A DNA stretch of 64,000 nt from JBEICQ01 sp046297395 (GTDB lineage: Bacteria > Bacteroidota > Bacteroidia > UBA4408). Of this stretch, positions 43,479 to 51,042 are shown in pieces; position 1 is the stretch's first letter; each line of letters opens with the position of its first letter. The position numbers and the translations under genes are program-made. Location of the stretch: the NCBI GenBank assembly GCA_046297395.1, contig JBKCNM010000073.1:1-64000 (forward strand), in the 5' to 3' direction. The notes under the pieces were generated by a model. That model saw only the letters and a list, made by a program, of their open reading frames with translations. It was not told the origin of the DNA and did not search any database.

Positions 43479-45839
43479 ATGACAATGAATGGAAAGATAG
43501 TTTTTTTTGCTTTGCTTTTTGCGCTGGTAATTTCTTACATGCCTTTGCAAGCGCAAAAAGTTGTCATTCAGGTGTGGGATGCAGGCGACAGTACCAGTGT
43601 GATTGGAGCCCTCGTAAGCTGTGGCAGGCAAACAGCTGCCAGTGATGTAAATGGCAAGGTTGCCTTCAGCATCAGCGAGTTTCCTGTGAGTCTCACAGTA
43701 AAGGCTCCGGGCTTCCTCCCTTACCAGGCGAATCTTGCTTCACCTGATTCCAGAATAATGATTTACCTGAGTTCCTCTCCGCGTCAGCTTGATGAGGTTA
43801 TTATCAGTTCCTCCCGTTATGAGCAGAACATCGCCAAGGTTCCTGTAAGTATTCAGCTGATTAAACCGGCGCTTATTGAAAATAAAAACACCGTCAATCT
43901 GGAGACCATTATTGATCAGGTGCCCGGGGTGAGCGTCACCGATGGACAAGTGAGTATGCGCGGACAGAGCGGATTCAGTTACGGAGCAGGCAGCAGGGTG
44001 ATGTTGTTGGTTGATGACATGCCTCTGTTGGCTGGCGATGCCTCTGACATCAAGTTTAATTTTTTACCCGTTGAAAATATCGAACAGGTGGAAGTGATGA
44101 AAGGTGCAGGCTCTGCCATGTATGGTTCTTCGGCACTCAATGGAGTAATCAATGTGCGAACCGGTTATGCAAAAGAAAAACCGGAAACAAGGCTCACACT
44201 TTACTCAGGCGTTTATGATAATCCCATGAGAGGCGCGCTGAAATGGTGGGGAAATGCCAATCCCACTTACTCGGGATTGAATTTTTATCATGCCCGGAAA
44301 ATCAAGCAGTTTGAAATAGTTGCAGGAGCCAATTACTTCAATGACGAAGGATATCGGATGGGAGAAAAAGAACAGCGTATCAGGTTTAACCTCAATACCC
44401 GATACAACTTTCAAAAAATAAAAGGACTTTCTGCAGGTATCAACGGAAATGCGCAACGCACCGGAGGCGCCTTGTTCATTCTCTGGCAGAACAAAGACTC
44501 AGGAGCACTGAAGCCCTTGCCGGGTACCCTTAGCAATTACATTACTTATCGGGTAAATGTTGATCCATGGGTGAACTGGTATTCCGGCTCCCGCACCAAG
44601 CATACCCTCAGGTCGAGGTATTATGTAACCAACAATCTGAATGATACCAAACAGGATTCGCGTTCAGATGTATTGTACAGTGAGTATGTACTGCGACATA
44701 CTTTTTTGCAGGACTGGGTGCTGAATGCAGGATTGGTTTACATTAGCAACAGGATCAAGTCCGATTCCCTCTTTGGAAACCACACGGGCAGCAATGCTGC
44801 CTTTTTCTTTCAATTGAACAAAGACATTGGGCCACTTTCACTTTCGCTGGGGGCCAGGGCAGAATATTTTGAACTCAATGGAATTGCCAACCGTCCTTCA
44901 ATAGAATTGCCTTCTATAGGAAGAAATATACCCAAACTAAATACTCCCTTTATGCCTGTGGGACGCCTGGGCATTACCTGGCAGGTATTTGAATCCTCCT
45001 ATCTCAGAGGAAGCATCGGTCAGGGTTATCGCTATCCGAGTGTGGCAGAAAAATTTGTCTCTACCAGTGTGGGTGGTTTAACCGTTTTTCCGAACAGGGA
45101 CCTGCTGCCCGAGTATGGCTACAATGCCGAGCTCGGCATCAAGCAGGGATTTAAAATTGGAAAACTCTACGGATATGCCGATGCCGCTTTTTTTTACAGT
45201 GAATTTCAAAACACCATTGAATATATCTTTGATTACTATGTACCCGACTCCATTAAAAAGCCCAATATCTCACAAAAGCTGAGATATGCAGGTTTTACTT
45301 CCCGAAATGTGGGTAAAACCATGATCAGAGGCATCGATGTTTCTTTGAATGCAGGAGGCAAAATAAGACAAGTGGGAATGACTGCCATGCTTGGATATAC
45401 ACTCACCGATGGCAGGTCGCTCAACGCCGACAGCAGTTATGTTCTCACGGGTACCGACAGCTCCCAGGTACTCAAATACCGCAACCGGCATATGTTTAAG
45501 GGTGATCTCCAGCTCGACTACGGGCGCTTTAGCCTGGGTTGGAGTGTGCGGTATATGTCATACATGCAAAATATTGATATTGCTTTTCAGCAAGACATCC
45601 TCGGGGCATTGATTCCGGGTGTACAAAGCAATTTATTTATCGTACCCGGACTTGCGGAATACAGAAACATTCACAACACAGGGAAAACCATTTGCGATGC
45701 ACGAATGGCGTTTGAGATGAAACCCGGTTCAAAAATATCCCTGATTGTAAACAATGTGTTTAATATTGAAATGATGGGAAGACCGGCAGACATACAGCCC
45801 ATGCGCACCTTTGCCATTCAGTACGCCATGCGTTTTTAA
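43479..45839 (+). CDS. TonB-dependent outer-membrane receptor with N-terminal carboxypeptidase-like domain
   Basis: A signal peptide (about 1-25, ending LQAQ) is followed by a CarboxypepD_reg-like beta-sandwich (about 26-105), a plug domain (about 110-230, VSMRGQSGFSYGAGSR and GAGSAMYGSSALNGVINV) and a 22-strand barrel ending in Phe. Such receptors import siderophores, cobalamin or other ligands using TonB energy; no SusD partner is adjacent, so a small ligand is likelier than a polysaccharide. ATG 43479 gives 786 residues, and ATG 43485 is also possible; the frame extends upstream into the divergent RND gene without signal character. No riboswitch is seen upstream. Confidence 0.9.
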   Translation: MTMNGKIVFFALLFALVISYMPLQAQKVVIQVWDAGDSTSVIGALVSCGRQTAASDVNGKVAFSISEFPVSLTVKAPGFLPYQANLASPDSRIMIYLSSSPRQLDEVIISSSRYEQNIAKVPVSIQLIKPALIENKNTVNLETIIDQVPGVSVTDGQVSMRGQSGFSYGAGSRVMLLVDDMPLLAGDASDIKFNFLPVENIEQVEVMKGAGSAMYGSSALNGVINVRTGYAKEKPETRLTLYSGVYDNPMRGALKWWGNANPTYSGLNFYHARKIKQFEIVAGANYFNDEGYRMGEKEQRIRFNLNTRYNFQKIKGLSAGINGNAQRTGGALFILWQNKDSGALKPLPGTLSNYITYRVNVDPWVNWYSGSRTKHTLRSRYYVTNNLNDTKQDSRSDVLYSEYVLRHTFLQDWVLNAGLVYISNRIKSDSLFGNHTGSNAAFFFQLNKDIGPLSLSLGARAEYFELNGIANRPSIELPSIGRNIPKLNTPFMPVGRLGITWQVFESSYLRGSIGQGYRYPSVAEKFVSTSVGGLTVFPNRDLLPEYGYNAELGIKQGFKIGKLYGYADAAFFYSEFQNTIEYIFDYYVPDSIKKPNISQKLRYAGFTSRNVGKTMIRGIDVSLNAGGKIRQVGMTAMLGYTLTDGRSLNADSSYVLTGTDSSQVLKYRNRHMFKGDLQLDYGRFSLGWSVRYMSYMQNIDIAFQQDILGALIPGVQSNLFIVPGLAEYRNIHNTGKTICDARMAFEMKPGSKISLIVNNVFNIEMMGRPADIQPMRTFAIQYAMRF

Positions 45840-45851
45840 TGTATCAGTGTA

Positions 45852-45876
45852 TTCTTCTATTAGAAGAAATTTTTTG
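45852..45876 (+). terminator. Rho-independent terminator of the TonB-dependent receptor gene
   Basis: A perfect 7-bp stem TTCTTCT, loop ATT, AGAAGAA is followed by ATTTTTTG. The stem is AT-rich, so it may be weak. It lies 13 bases after the stop. Confidence 0.6.
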
Positions 45877-45891
45877 TCTTGTGCGTTCTTT

Positions 45892-46377
45892 TTATTCAGC
45901 AATAAAAATCAAAATAGCAAAAGGAATTTTTCCGTCGATGTAATACAAACCCTCTCCTGAGGGATATTGCCCTTGTTTGAGTACTTGGTTGTGCAGGTTA
46001 TACAGGGCTTTGCCGGAGGCGTACATGCCTTGCCTGATCACCATTCCGTCGAGGTTGTAAAGGGCATCACCGGAGGTATATTCCCCTTGTCTGAGAACTT
46101 TTCCATCCCAATTATACATGGCTTTTCCTGAACGATACTCTCCATCCCTGATGAGTCGTCCGTCCCAGTTACAAATGATTTTTCCGCTTTGGTAAGCACC
46201 ACTGCGAAGGAATTTTCCATCCCAGTTATAAAGTACTTTTCCGGAGGCATATGCTCCTTGGTGGATGAGCACCTGTGCGGATACTCCGGACATAAAATGG
46301 AGAATGAAGACAGCCACACAGGCAAAAAAGCGGTTTCTTCTTTGGGTTGAATTCCTTTGATTGGTTTTTATGTTCAT
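45892..46377 (-). CDS. Exported 19-residue tandem-repeat protein
   Basis: A signal peptide (about 1-37 from MNIKTNQRNS, cleaved after VSAQ) is followed by five full and one partial copy of a 19-residue repeat with the core YxSGKxLYNWDGKxLRxG. The core Tyr, Ser-Gly, Tyr-Asn and Asp-Gly are nearly invariant, and later copies decay (LHNQ, YIDG). The pattern resembles short beta-hairpin repeats such as MORN or choline-binding-type repeats, but I do not recognise the family. ATG 46377 gives 161 residues. A TACATTTG box lies 13 bases upstream. No neighbour suggests a function. Confidence 0.72.
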   Translation of the reverse strand: MNIKTNQRNSTQRRNRFFACVAVFILHFMSGVSAQVLIHQGAYASGKVLYNWDGKFLRSGAYQSGKIICNWDGRLIRDGEYRSGKAMYNWDGKVLRQGEYTSGDALYNLDGMVIRQGMYASGKALYNLHNQVLKQGQYPSGEGLYYIDGKIPFAILIFIAE

Positions 46378-46390
46378 CCTGCTGATGGAA

Positions 46391-46398
46391 CAAATGTA
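46391..46398 (-). promoter_or_regulatory. Putative -7 promoter box of the repeat-protein gene
   Basis: TACATTTG on the minus strand matches TAnnTTTG and ends 13 bases before ATG 46377. Confidence 0.5.
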
Positions 46399-46512
46399 TG
46401 GATCAAAGTGAGAATCATGCATGAACACCTACTTGCTACATGCTATAGAAACACCGATTAGTGAATGCATGGCAAGGAATGTTAAAAGATGATGAGGCCA
46501 TCATAATCTCAT

Positions 46513-46520
46513 TAAATTTG
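46513..46520 (+). promoter_or_regulatory. Putative -7 promoter box of the SDR gene
   Basis: TAAATTTG matches TAnnTTTG and lies 58 bases before the ATG at 46579. Confidence 0.45.
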
Positions 46521-46578
46521 AAGAGAATTAAGCTGAAAGGACACCGGAAACAACAAAATCAAATTAAAAAGATACCTC

Positions 46579-47334
46579 ATGGAACCCAATTTTTCAAACA
46601 AAGTAGCCCTGGTAACAGGGAGTACATTCGGCATTGGCAGAGCCGCTGCCATTGCATTTGCCCGTAGGGGAGCAAAAGTTGTGTTGGCAGATCACAAAAC
46701 AGACGAGGACACAGAAAAAATCATTCGCGCTGCAGGAGGGGAGGCCTTTTTTGTTTCCTGCGATGTGTCGCTAGAATCGGATGTAAAAAACCTGGTCTCT
46801 TCTGCAGTTGCAAAATATGGCAGACTGGATTTTGCATTCAACAATGCAGGGATTGAAGGTACGCCGGCACCAGTAACCGATTGCACAAATGAGAACTGGG
46901 ACAAAACCATATCCATCAATCTGAAAGGGGTATGGTATTGCATGAAATACCAGATTCCTGAGATGCTCAAAGCAGGTGGAGGAAGTATCGTAAATAATTC
47001 CTCTATTGCAGGATTGGTTGGCTTTGCAGGCGTTCCGGCTTATGTGGCTTCCAAGCATGGAGTGATAGGTTTAACAAAAAATGCGGCCCTGGATTATGCC
47101 AAGCAAAACATCAGGGTGAATGCGGTTTGTCCGGGTGTGATTCATACACCAATGATTGATCGTTTTACCGGAGGCAATGCACAGGCCATCGAACAGTTAA
47201 AAGCGGGTGAACCCCTCGGGCGTTTGGGAAAACCTGAAGAGATTGCAGAGACGGTTATTTTTCTTTGCTCGGAGGGTGCCTCATTCATCACCGGACAAGC
47301 CATTGCTGTTGATGGAGGATGGGTGGCACAGTAG
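46579..47334 (+). CDS. Short-chain dehydrogenase/reductase, FabG-like
   Basis: A classical 251-residue SDR. The cofactor motif reads TGSTFGIG, NNAGIEG follows, and the catalytic Ser and YxxxK lie in NNSSIAG and YVASKHG. An Asp after the second strand (VVLADHKTDED) favours NAD over NADP. The C terminus GQAIAVDGGWVAQ is typical of glucose dehydrogenase/2,5-dichloro-cyclohexadiene-type SDRs. The substrate is not predictable. Monocistronic; the next gene is 650 bases away on the other strand. Confidence 0.88.
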   Translation: MEPNFSNKVALVTGSTFGIGRAAAIAFARRGAKVVLADHKTDEDTEKIIRAAGGEAFFVSCDVSLESDVKNLVSSAVAKYGRLDFAFNNAGIEGTPAPVTDCTNENWDKTISINLKGVWYCMKYQIPEMLKAGGGSIVNNSSIAGLVGFAGVPAYVASKHGVIGLTKNAALDYAKQNIRVNAVCPGVIHTPMIDRFTGGNAQAIEQLKAGEPLGRLGKPEEIAETVIFLCSEGASFITGQAIAVDGGWVAQ

Positions 47335-47987
47335 GCATTTCTCTCATCGGATTTTTTTGCCAATGCAAAAAGACACCTCTTCTTTGCAAGAATTTTCAAG
47401 CATGGGAATAGAGTTGTCTCAATTTTCTCACTTGCTTTATATGCATCTATCGTTGAGGATTGAAACAATGATCAACTGATTCCGGGCAAATTAAACCAGG
47501 CGAGAAAAATATTTATGTAATCAGTGAATTTTTTTTCGCAACTTCTTTCATCCTTGAAAAAGTAATTTTTCCTTGTGTACCATAGGAAACTGAAGCCGTT
47601 CCGGTTTTTGCTGAAAAGGCAGGATGCATATCTTTTTTCTATTCCCGGAATATTGTCTAACTAATTTAGGGATGAAACAGCTTTGGTAAATTTATTCACC
47701 ATAAATCTCCTATGTTTCCAATGATAAAATATGTGCTTTTGATGAGTTGATCAGATGATACATAAAGAATTTTATTTGTTCTAAAATCACCGCTTCACAA
47801 TGTCAAAGTCTTCACTCAAGCATACTCATAAACAGGTTTTTCAGTCATCCTAAACCAATGCTGAATAAAGCCTGTTTATATCTAAAGAAAGAATTTTCTA
47901 TGAGGAATTTTTTATTGAAACGGGCTTTCAATTTAGCAGTAGAATGATTAAAAAACATGCAAATTTCTGCGTTAGGGATTGCAGCGT
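47335..47987. other. AT-rich intergenic region with hairpins
   Basis: No convincing gene is seen in these 650 bases. It contains a small hairpin after the SDR gene (TTTTTGC, loop CAAT, GCAAAAA at 47354-47371), a longer stem-loop at 47828-47879 and the start of the dispersed repeat at 47970. Base composition is clearly lower in GC than in the flanking genes. Confidence 0.6.
47828..47879. repeat. Long stem-loop in the intergenic spacer
   Basis: A 9-bp perfect outer stem (ATAAACAGG with CCTGTTTAT) continues inward with TTCAG paired to CTGAA after a small bulge, enclosing a 16-base loop. There is no T-run on either side. It could be a small RNA structure, a decayed element end or a processing site. 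Confidence 0.5.
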
Positions 47988-48052
47988 TTACTTTTTTGCC
48001 GGGCACAAAAGTTTGAGCGGAAAGCCCGCCCGGCTGTGCCGGGACCGCGCGA
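47970..48052 (+). repeat. Dispersed double-hairpin repeat, copy 2
   Basis: The plus strand reads GATTGCAGCGTTTACTTTTT, matching copy 1 (minus strand, 2824-2913). The first hairpin is ACTTTTTTGC, loop CGG, GCACAAAAGT (9 of 10 pairs), then GTTTGAGCG, then a second hairpin at 48029-48043 (CCCGGC, loop TGT, GCCGGG). The second stem has an unrelated sequence to copy 1 but occupies the same place. The element covers the last 22 or so codons of the truncated aldehyde-dehydrogenase gene. Confidence 0.8.
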
Positions 48053-48935
48053 TGAATCTGTAGTTGATACCACCCGATCCCCCCAGGTTTTCGATGGGGT
48101 GCCCGGTTGTTTTCAGTTCCTGAAAATCGAGAATGAGGTAAGGATTTTCTGCGGTTTTTACGATGGACTCATCATGGCAAAACAGTCGCTTTACATTTCC
48201 TGCCGATAATTCAGCTGCTTTTGCATGGTCTGTTTTTTTGCCCCGAATAATAAGCATTGCATTCACATCCATGTGTGATGCCATGTGTGTAAGGAGTTCT
48301 TCTTTTTTTCCGGTGAGGATATTGACCACTCCACCCGGAACATCAGATGCATGGATAACTTCAGCGAGGGTGATGGCACAAAGAGGCATCATTTCAGAAG
48401 CGAGCACCACACATGTGTTTCCGCCGGCAATGATAGGAGCAAGACAGGTTACCAGTCCGAGCAATCCACTTTGTTCGGGAGCGATAACAGCCACCACGCC
48501 CGTGGGTTCATACACCGAGAAGTTAAAGTGTGGAGATGAGACAGGATTTACAGATGAAAAAAGTTGCTGGTATTTGTCGCACCAGCCGGCATAATACACC
48601 CAACGATCGATAGCCGTATCTACCTCAAGCTTTGCTGCAGCAGCAGTTTGTCCCTGCTGTTGTAATTCCAGAATAAATTGCATCTTTCTTCCTTCCATAA
48701 GTTCTGCGATGCGATACAGAATCTGACTTCGGTTAAAGGCAGATTTACTGCTCCAGCCTGCGAAGGCCGCTCTAGCTGCTACCACGGCATTTCTAAAATC
48801 TTTTCTGGAAGAAAGGCACATGTTTGCAATCAGTTGATTGCCGTTTTTAAGCGGGTAGTATCTTCCTGATTCAGTGCGAGGGAAAGCACCACCAATGTAT
48901 ATTTTATATGTTTTAAGTATTTCTGTCCTTGCCAT
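47988..48935 (-). CDS. Truncated aldehyde-dehydrogenase-like protein without catalytic domain
   Basis: Residues 1-240 or so match the N-terminal cofactor-binding half of aldehyde dehydrogenases (YIGGAFPRTESGRYY, FAGWSSKSAFNRSQILYRIA, YEPTGVVAVIAPEQ, LPGGVVNILTG-type VPGGVVNILTG). The Gly-Ser-Thr motif after Rossmann strands, the ELGGK glutamate and the catalytic-cysteine domain are all absent, so it cannot be an active dehydrogenase alone. It lies 9 bases after the full ALDH and resembles the second, inactive half of ALDH16. It may be a structural partner. Its last 20 or so residues (FIARSRHSRAGFPLKLLCPA and KK) are encoded by the dispersed repeat and are probably not ancestral. Confidence 0.82.
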   Translation of the reverse strand: MARTEILKTYKIYIGGAFPRTESGRYYPLKNGNQLIANMCLSSRKDFRNAVVAARAAFAGWSSKSAFNRSQILYRIAELMEGRKMQFILELQQQGQTAAAAKLEVDTAIDRWVYYAGWCDKYQQLFSSVNPVSSPHFNFSVYEPTGVVAVIAPEQSGLLGLVTCLAPIIAGGNTCVVLASEMMPLCAITLAEVIHASDVPGGVVNILTGKKEELLTHMASHMDVNAMLIIRGKKTDHAKAAELSAGNVKRLFCHDESIVKTAENPYLILDFQELKTTGHPIENLGGSGGINYRFIARSRHSRAGFPLKLLCPAKK

Positions 48936-48944
48936 GTGATGTGG

Positions 48945-50426
48945 TTATAGATTGATGTATGCATGTAATCCATGTAATCCGCCTTCTCTGCCAAAGCCGC
49001 TTTCTTTGTAGCCTCCGAAAGGACTCAGGGGGTCGAATTTGTTGTAGGTATTTGCCCACACTACTCCTGCCCTTAGTTTGGTGGTGAGATTGAAAATTTT
49101 TGCGCCTTTGTCTGTCCATACACCCGCACTTAATCCATAGGGAATGTTATTGGCTTTTTCAATCACTTCTTCAATGGTTCGGAAGGTTTGAATGGCCAGG
49201 ACGGGACCAAAAATTTCTTCCTGTACGATGCGATGACTTTGCGATGTATGCAGAAAGAGAGTGGGTTTGCAGAAAAATCCTTTAGAGGGTATAGAGCAGT
49301 TGCTTTGATACATTTCTGCACCTTCCTTGGTTCCAATAGAAAGGTAGCTCTGTATGGTATTGAGTTGGGCTTTGCTATTGATGGCGCCGATATCAGTGTT
49401 TTTATCGAGCGGGTCGCCCACCACCAGCGTTTCCATTCTGAGTTTGAGTTTTTGTATCACTTCTTCGGCCACGCTTTCTTGCACAAAGAGACGGCTTCCG
49501 GCGCAGCAAACATGACCTTGATTGAAAAATATTCCGTTGATGATGCCTTCTACTGCCTGGTTGATGGGTGCATCTTCGAAGATGATGTTGGCGGCTTTTC
49601 CTCCCAGTTCGAGCGTTAATCTTTTGTTTGTTCCGGCGATGCTGCGCTGGATTATTTTTCCTACTTCGGTAGATCCGGTAAAGGCAATTTTATCTATACC
49701 CGGATGATTGACAATGGCTGCTCCCGTTGAACCATCTCCGGTGATGATGTTTACCACCCCTTCGGGAAGTCCCGATTCAAGTATGATTTCAGCGAGTTTT
49801 AGTGCGGTAAGCGGAGTGGTTTCTGCAGGCTTCAGTACCACGGTATTGCCACATGCCAAAGCGGGTGCAATTTTCCATGCCGCCATGAGCAGTGGAAAGT
49901 TCCAGGGAATAATTTGCCCGGCCACACCAATAGGTGTGGGTTTGCGGTTGGGGAAGGCGTATTCCAGCTTATCGGCCCAACCGGCATAATAGAAGAAATG
50001 ATTTGCAGCAAGGGGAATGTCTATGTCGCGACTTTCCCGGATGGGTTTTCCGCCGTTCATGGATTCAATCACTGCCAGCTCTCTGGATCTTTCCTGAATC
50101 ATGCGGGCGATGCGATACAGGTATTTTCCACGCTCGCGTGCAGGCATTCTGCTCCACACCTTGTCATACGCTTTACGGGCTGCTTTCACCGCATTGTCCA
50201 CATCGGCAATGCCTGCCTGTGCAACAGATGCAAGCACTTTTTCATTGGCAGGATTGATGGTGTTAAAGTACTTCCCGCTTTTGGGAGCAGTCATTTTACC
50301 GTTGATAAACAACTGGTTTTTATCTTGAATTTTTATGTGTCCGGTGTCTTCGGGTGCCGGTGCATAGGTCCATTCGCCGGCAAAACGAAAGGTGGGAATG
50401 CTTGGTGATTTTTCTTTTTTCTTCAT
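48945..50426 (-). CDS. NAD(P)-dependent aldehyde dehydrogenase
   Basis: Oxidises an aldehyde to its acid. Conserved features are N174 in PWNFP, FTGSTEVG at 249-256, the general base E273 in LELGGK, the catalytic C307 in NQGHVCCAGSR, and EEIFGPVL near the C terminus. ATG 50426 gives 493 residues, the usual length; the longer frame crosses the upstream gene. It overlaps the 205-residue gene by 4 bases (ATGA). Placed behind deoC, it probably oxidises acetaldehyde released from deoxyribose 5-phosphate, which is inference from context. Confidence 0.93.
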   Translation of the reverse strand: MKKKEKSPSIPTFRFAGEWTYAPAPEDTGHIKIQDKNQLFINGKMTAPKSGKYFNTINPANEKVLASVAQAGIADVDNAVKAARKAYDKVWSRMPARERGKYLYRIARMIQERSRELAVIESMNGGKPIRESRDIDIPLAANHFFYYAGWADKLEYAFPNRKPTPIGVAGQIIPWNFPLLMAAWKIAPALACGNTVVLKPAETTPLTALKLAEIILESGLPEGVVNIITGDGSTGAAIVNHPGIDKIAFTGSTEVGKIIQRSIAGTNKRLTLELGGKAANIIFEDAPINQAVEGIINGIFFNQGHVCCAGSRLFVQESVAEEVIQKLKLRMETLVVGDPLDKNTDIGAINSKAQLNTIQSYLSIGTKEGAEMYQSNCSIPSKGFFCKPTLFLHTSQSHRIVQEEIFGPVLAIQTFRTIEEVIEKANNIPYGLSAGVWTDKGAKIFNLTTKLRAGVVWANTYNKFDPLSPFGGYKESGFGREGGLHGLHAYINL

Positions 50427-51040
50427 GCAGAATAGGTTTGGTCGGCGACTGCCGAGTGAGCGGATGAAAAATTTTCGCGGGTACCAAAAAGGGAAAGAAC
50501 TTTGTCGCGTTGGAGGGCAGTTGGTGCATCGGAGAGCACAGCCTGGTAGGAAGAGAATTTCCAGTTGGCCGGAGATGCACAGCAATGGTTAATCACGGGG
50601 AGATGATGGATACGGATGATCTCGTGACGCGTCTCGGTATCATCTGAAAGTGTTTTGCAAGTGAGTTGGATTTTGCGTGATTTTTCCGGTGTAAAAAGTC
50701 CTGTGAGTAATTTATAGAGCTGCCTGTCGAACACATTGAATTGTTGAGCAGAAAGCTGTTTGTTCAGGGCGCGAATGCCTTCGAGGGTTTCGTTCTCTTC
50801 CGGAAATTTCCCTTCATTCTTAAAGTACTTAAAAAGCACCTCTTCATCGCCGAAGGAAACAATAAAAACTGCTGTACCCGGAACGATTGCAAAGGCCAGT
50901 GTTTCGGAAACAGAAGCCAGTTGTTTTCGGAAAAGCTGAAGCAAATCAAGAGCATCCTCTGCAAGGCTCCAAATTTTTTGATCGGAAGAGGCAAAAGTAA
51001 GGAGGCAGGTATGTGAGGGAAGCAGTAATTGTCTTGGCAT
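50423..51040 (-). CDS. Protein of unknown function between deoC and aldehyde dehydrogenase
   Basis: A 205-residue soluble protein without signal peptide or membrane helix. The first 150 residues look like a mixed alpha/beta domain (LAFAIVPGTAVFIVSFGDEE, then helices), while the tail from about 165 is Ser/Ala-rich. I do not recognise a family. It starts 2 bases after the deoC stop and overlaps the ALDH start by 4 bases, so it is firmly part of the operon. It might chaperone or couple the neighbouring enzymes, but there is no direct evidence. Confidence 0.75.
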   Translation of the reverse strand: MPRQLLLPSHTCLLTFASSDQKIWSLAEDALDLLQLFRKQLASVSETLAFAIVPGTAVFIVSFGDEEVLFKYFKNEGKFPEENETLEGIRALNKQLSAQQFNVFDRQLYKLLTGLFTPEKSRKIQLTCKTLSDDTETRHEIIRIHHLPVINHCCASPANWKFSSYQAVLSDAPTALQRDKVLSLFGTRENFSSAHSAVADQTYSA

Positions 51041-51042
51041 GG

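Noticed and set aside
47207..47479. Short plus-strand frame overlapping the end of the SDR gene
   Set aside because: Most of it is inside the SDR gene in another frame; the remainder is AT-rich spacer without a ribosome binding site.
45840..48000. Search for insertion sequence or integrase remnants around the AT-rich spacer
   Set aside because: No transposase fragment, target-site duplication or terminal repeat pair could be supported.
48001..48935. Truncated aldehyde dehydrogenase as a pseudogene
   Set aside because: The reading frame is intact, the spacing to the full ALDH is operon-like, and homologous half-size partners are plausible (ALDH16-like). Decay cannot be excluded but is not the simplest reading.
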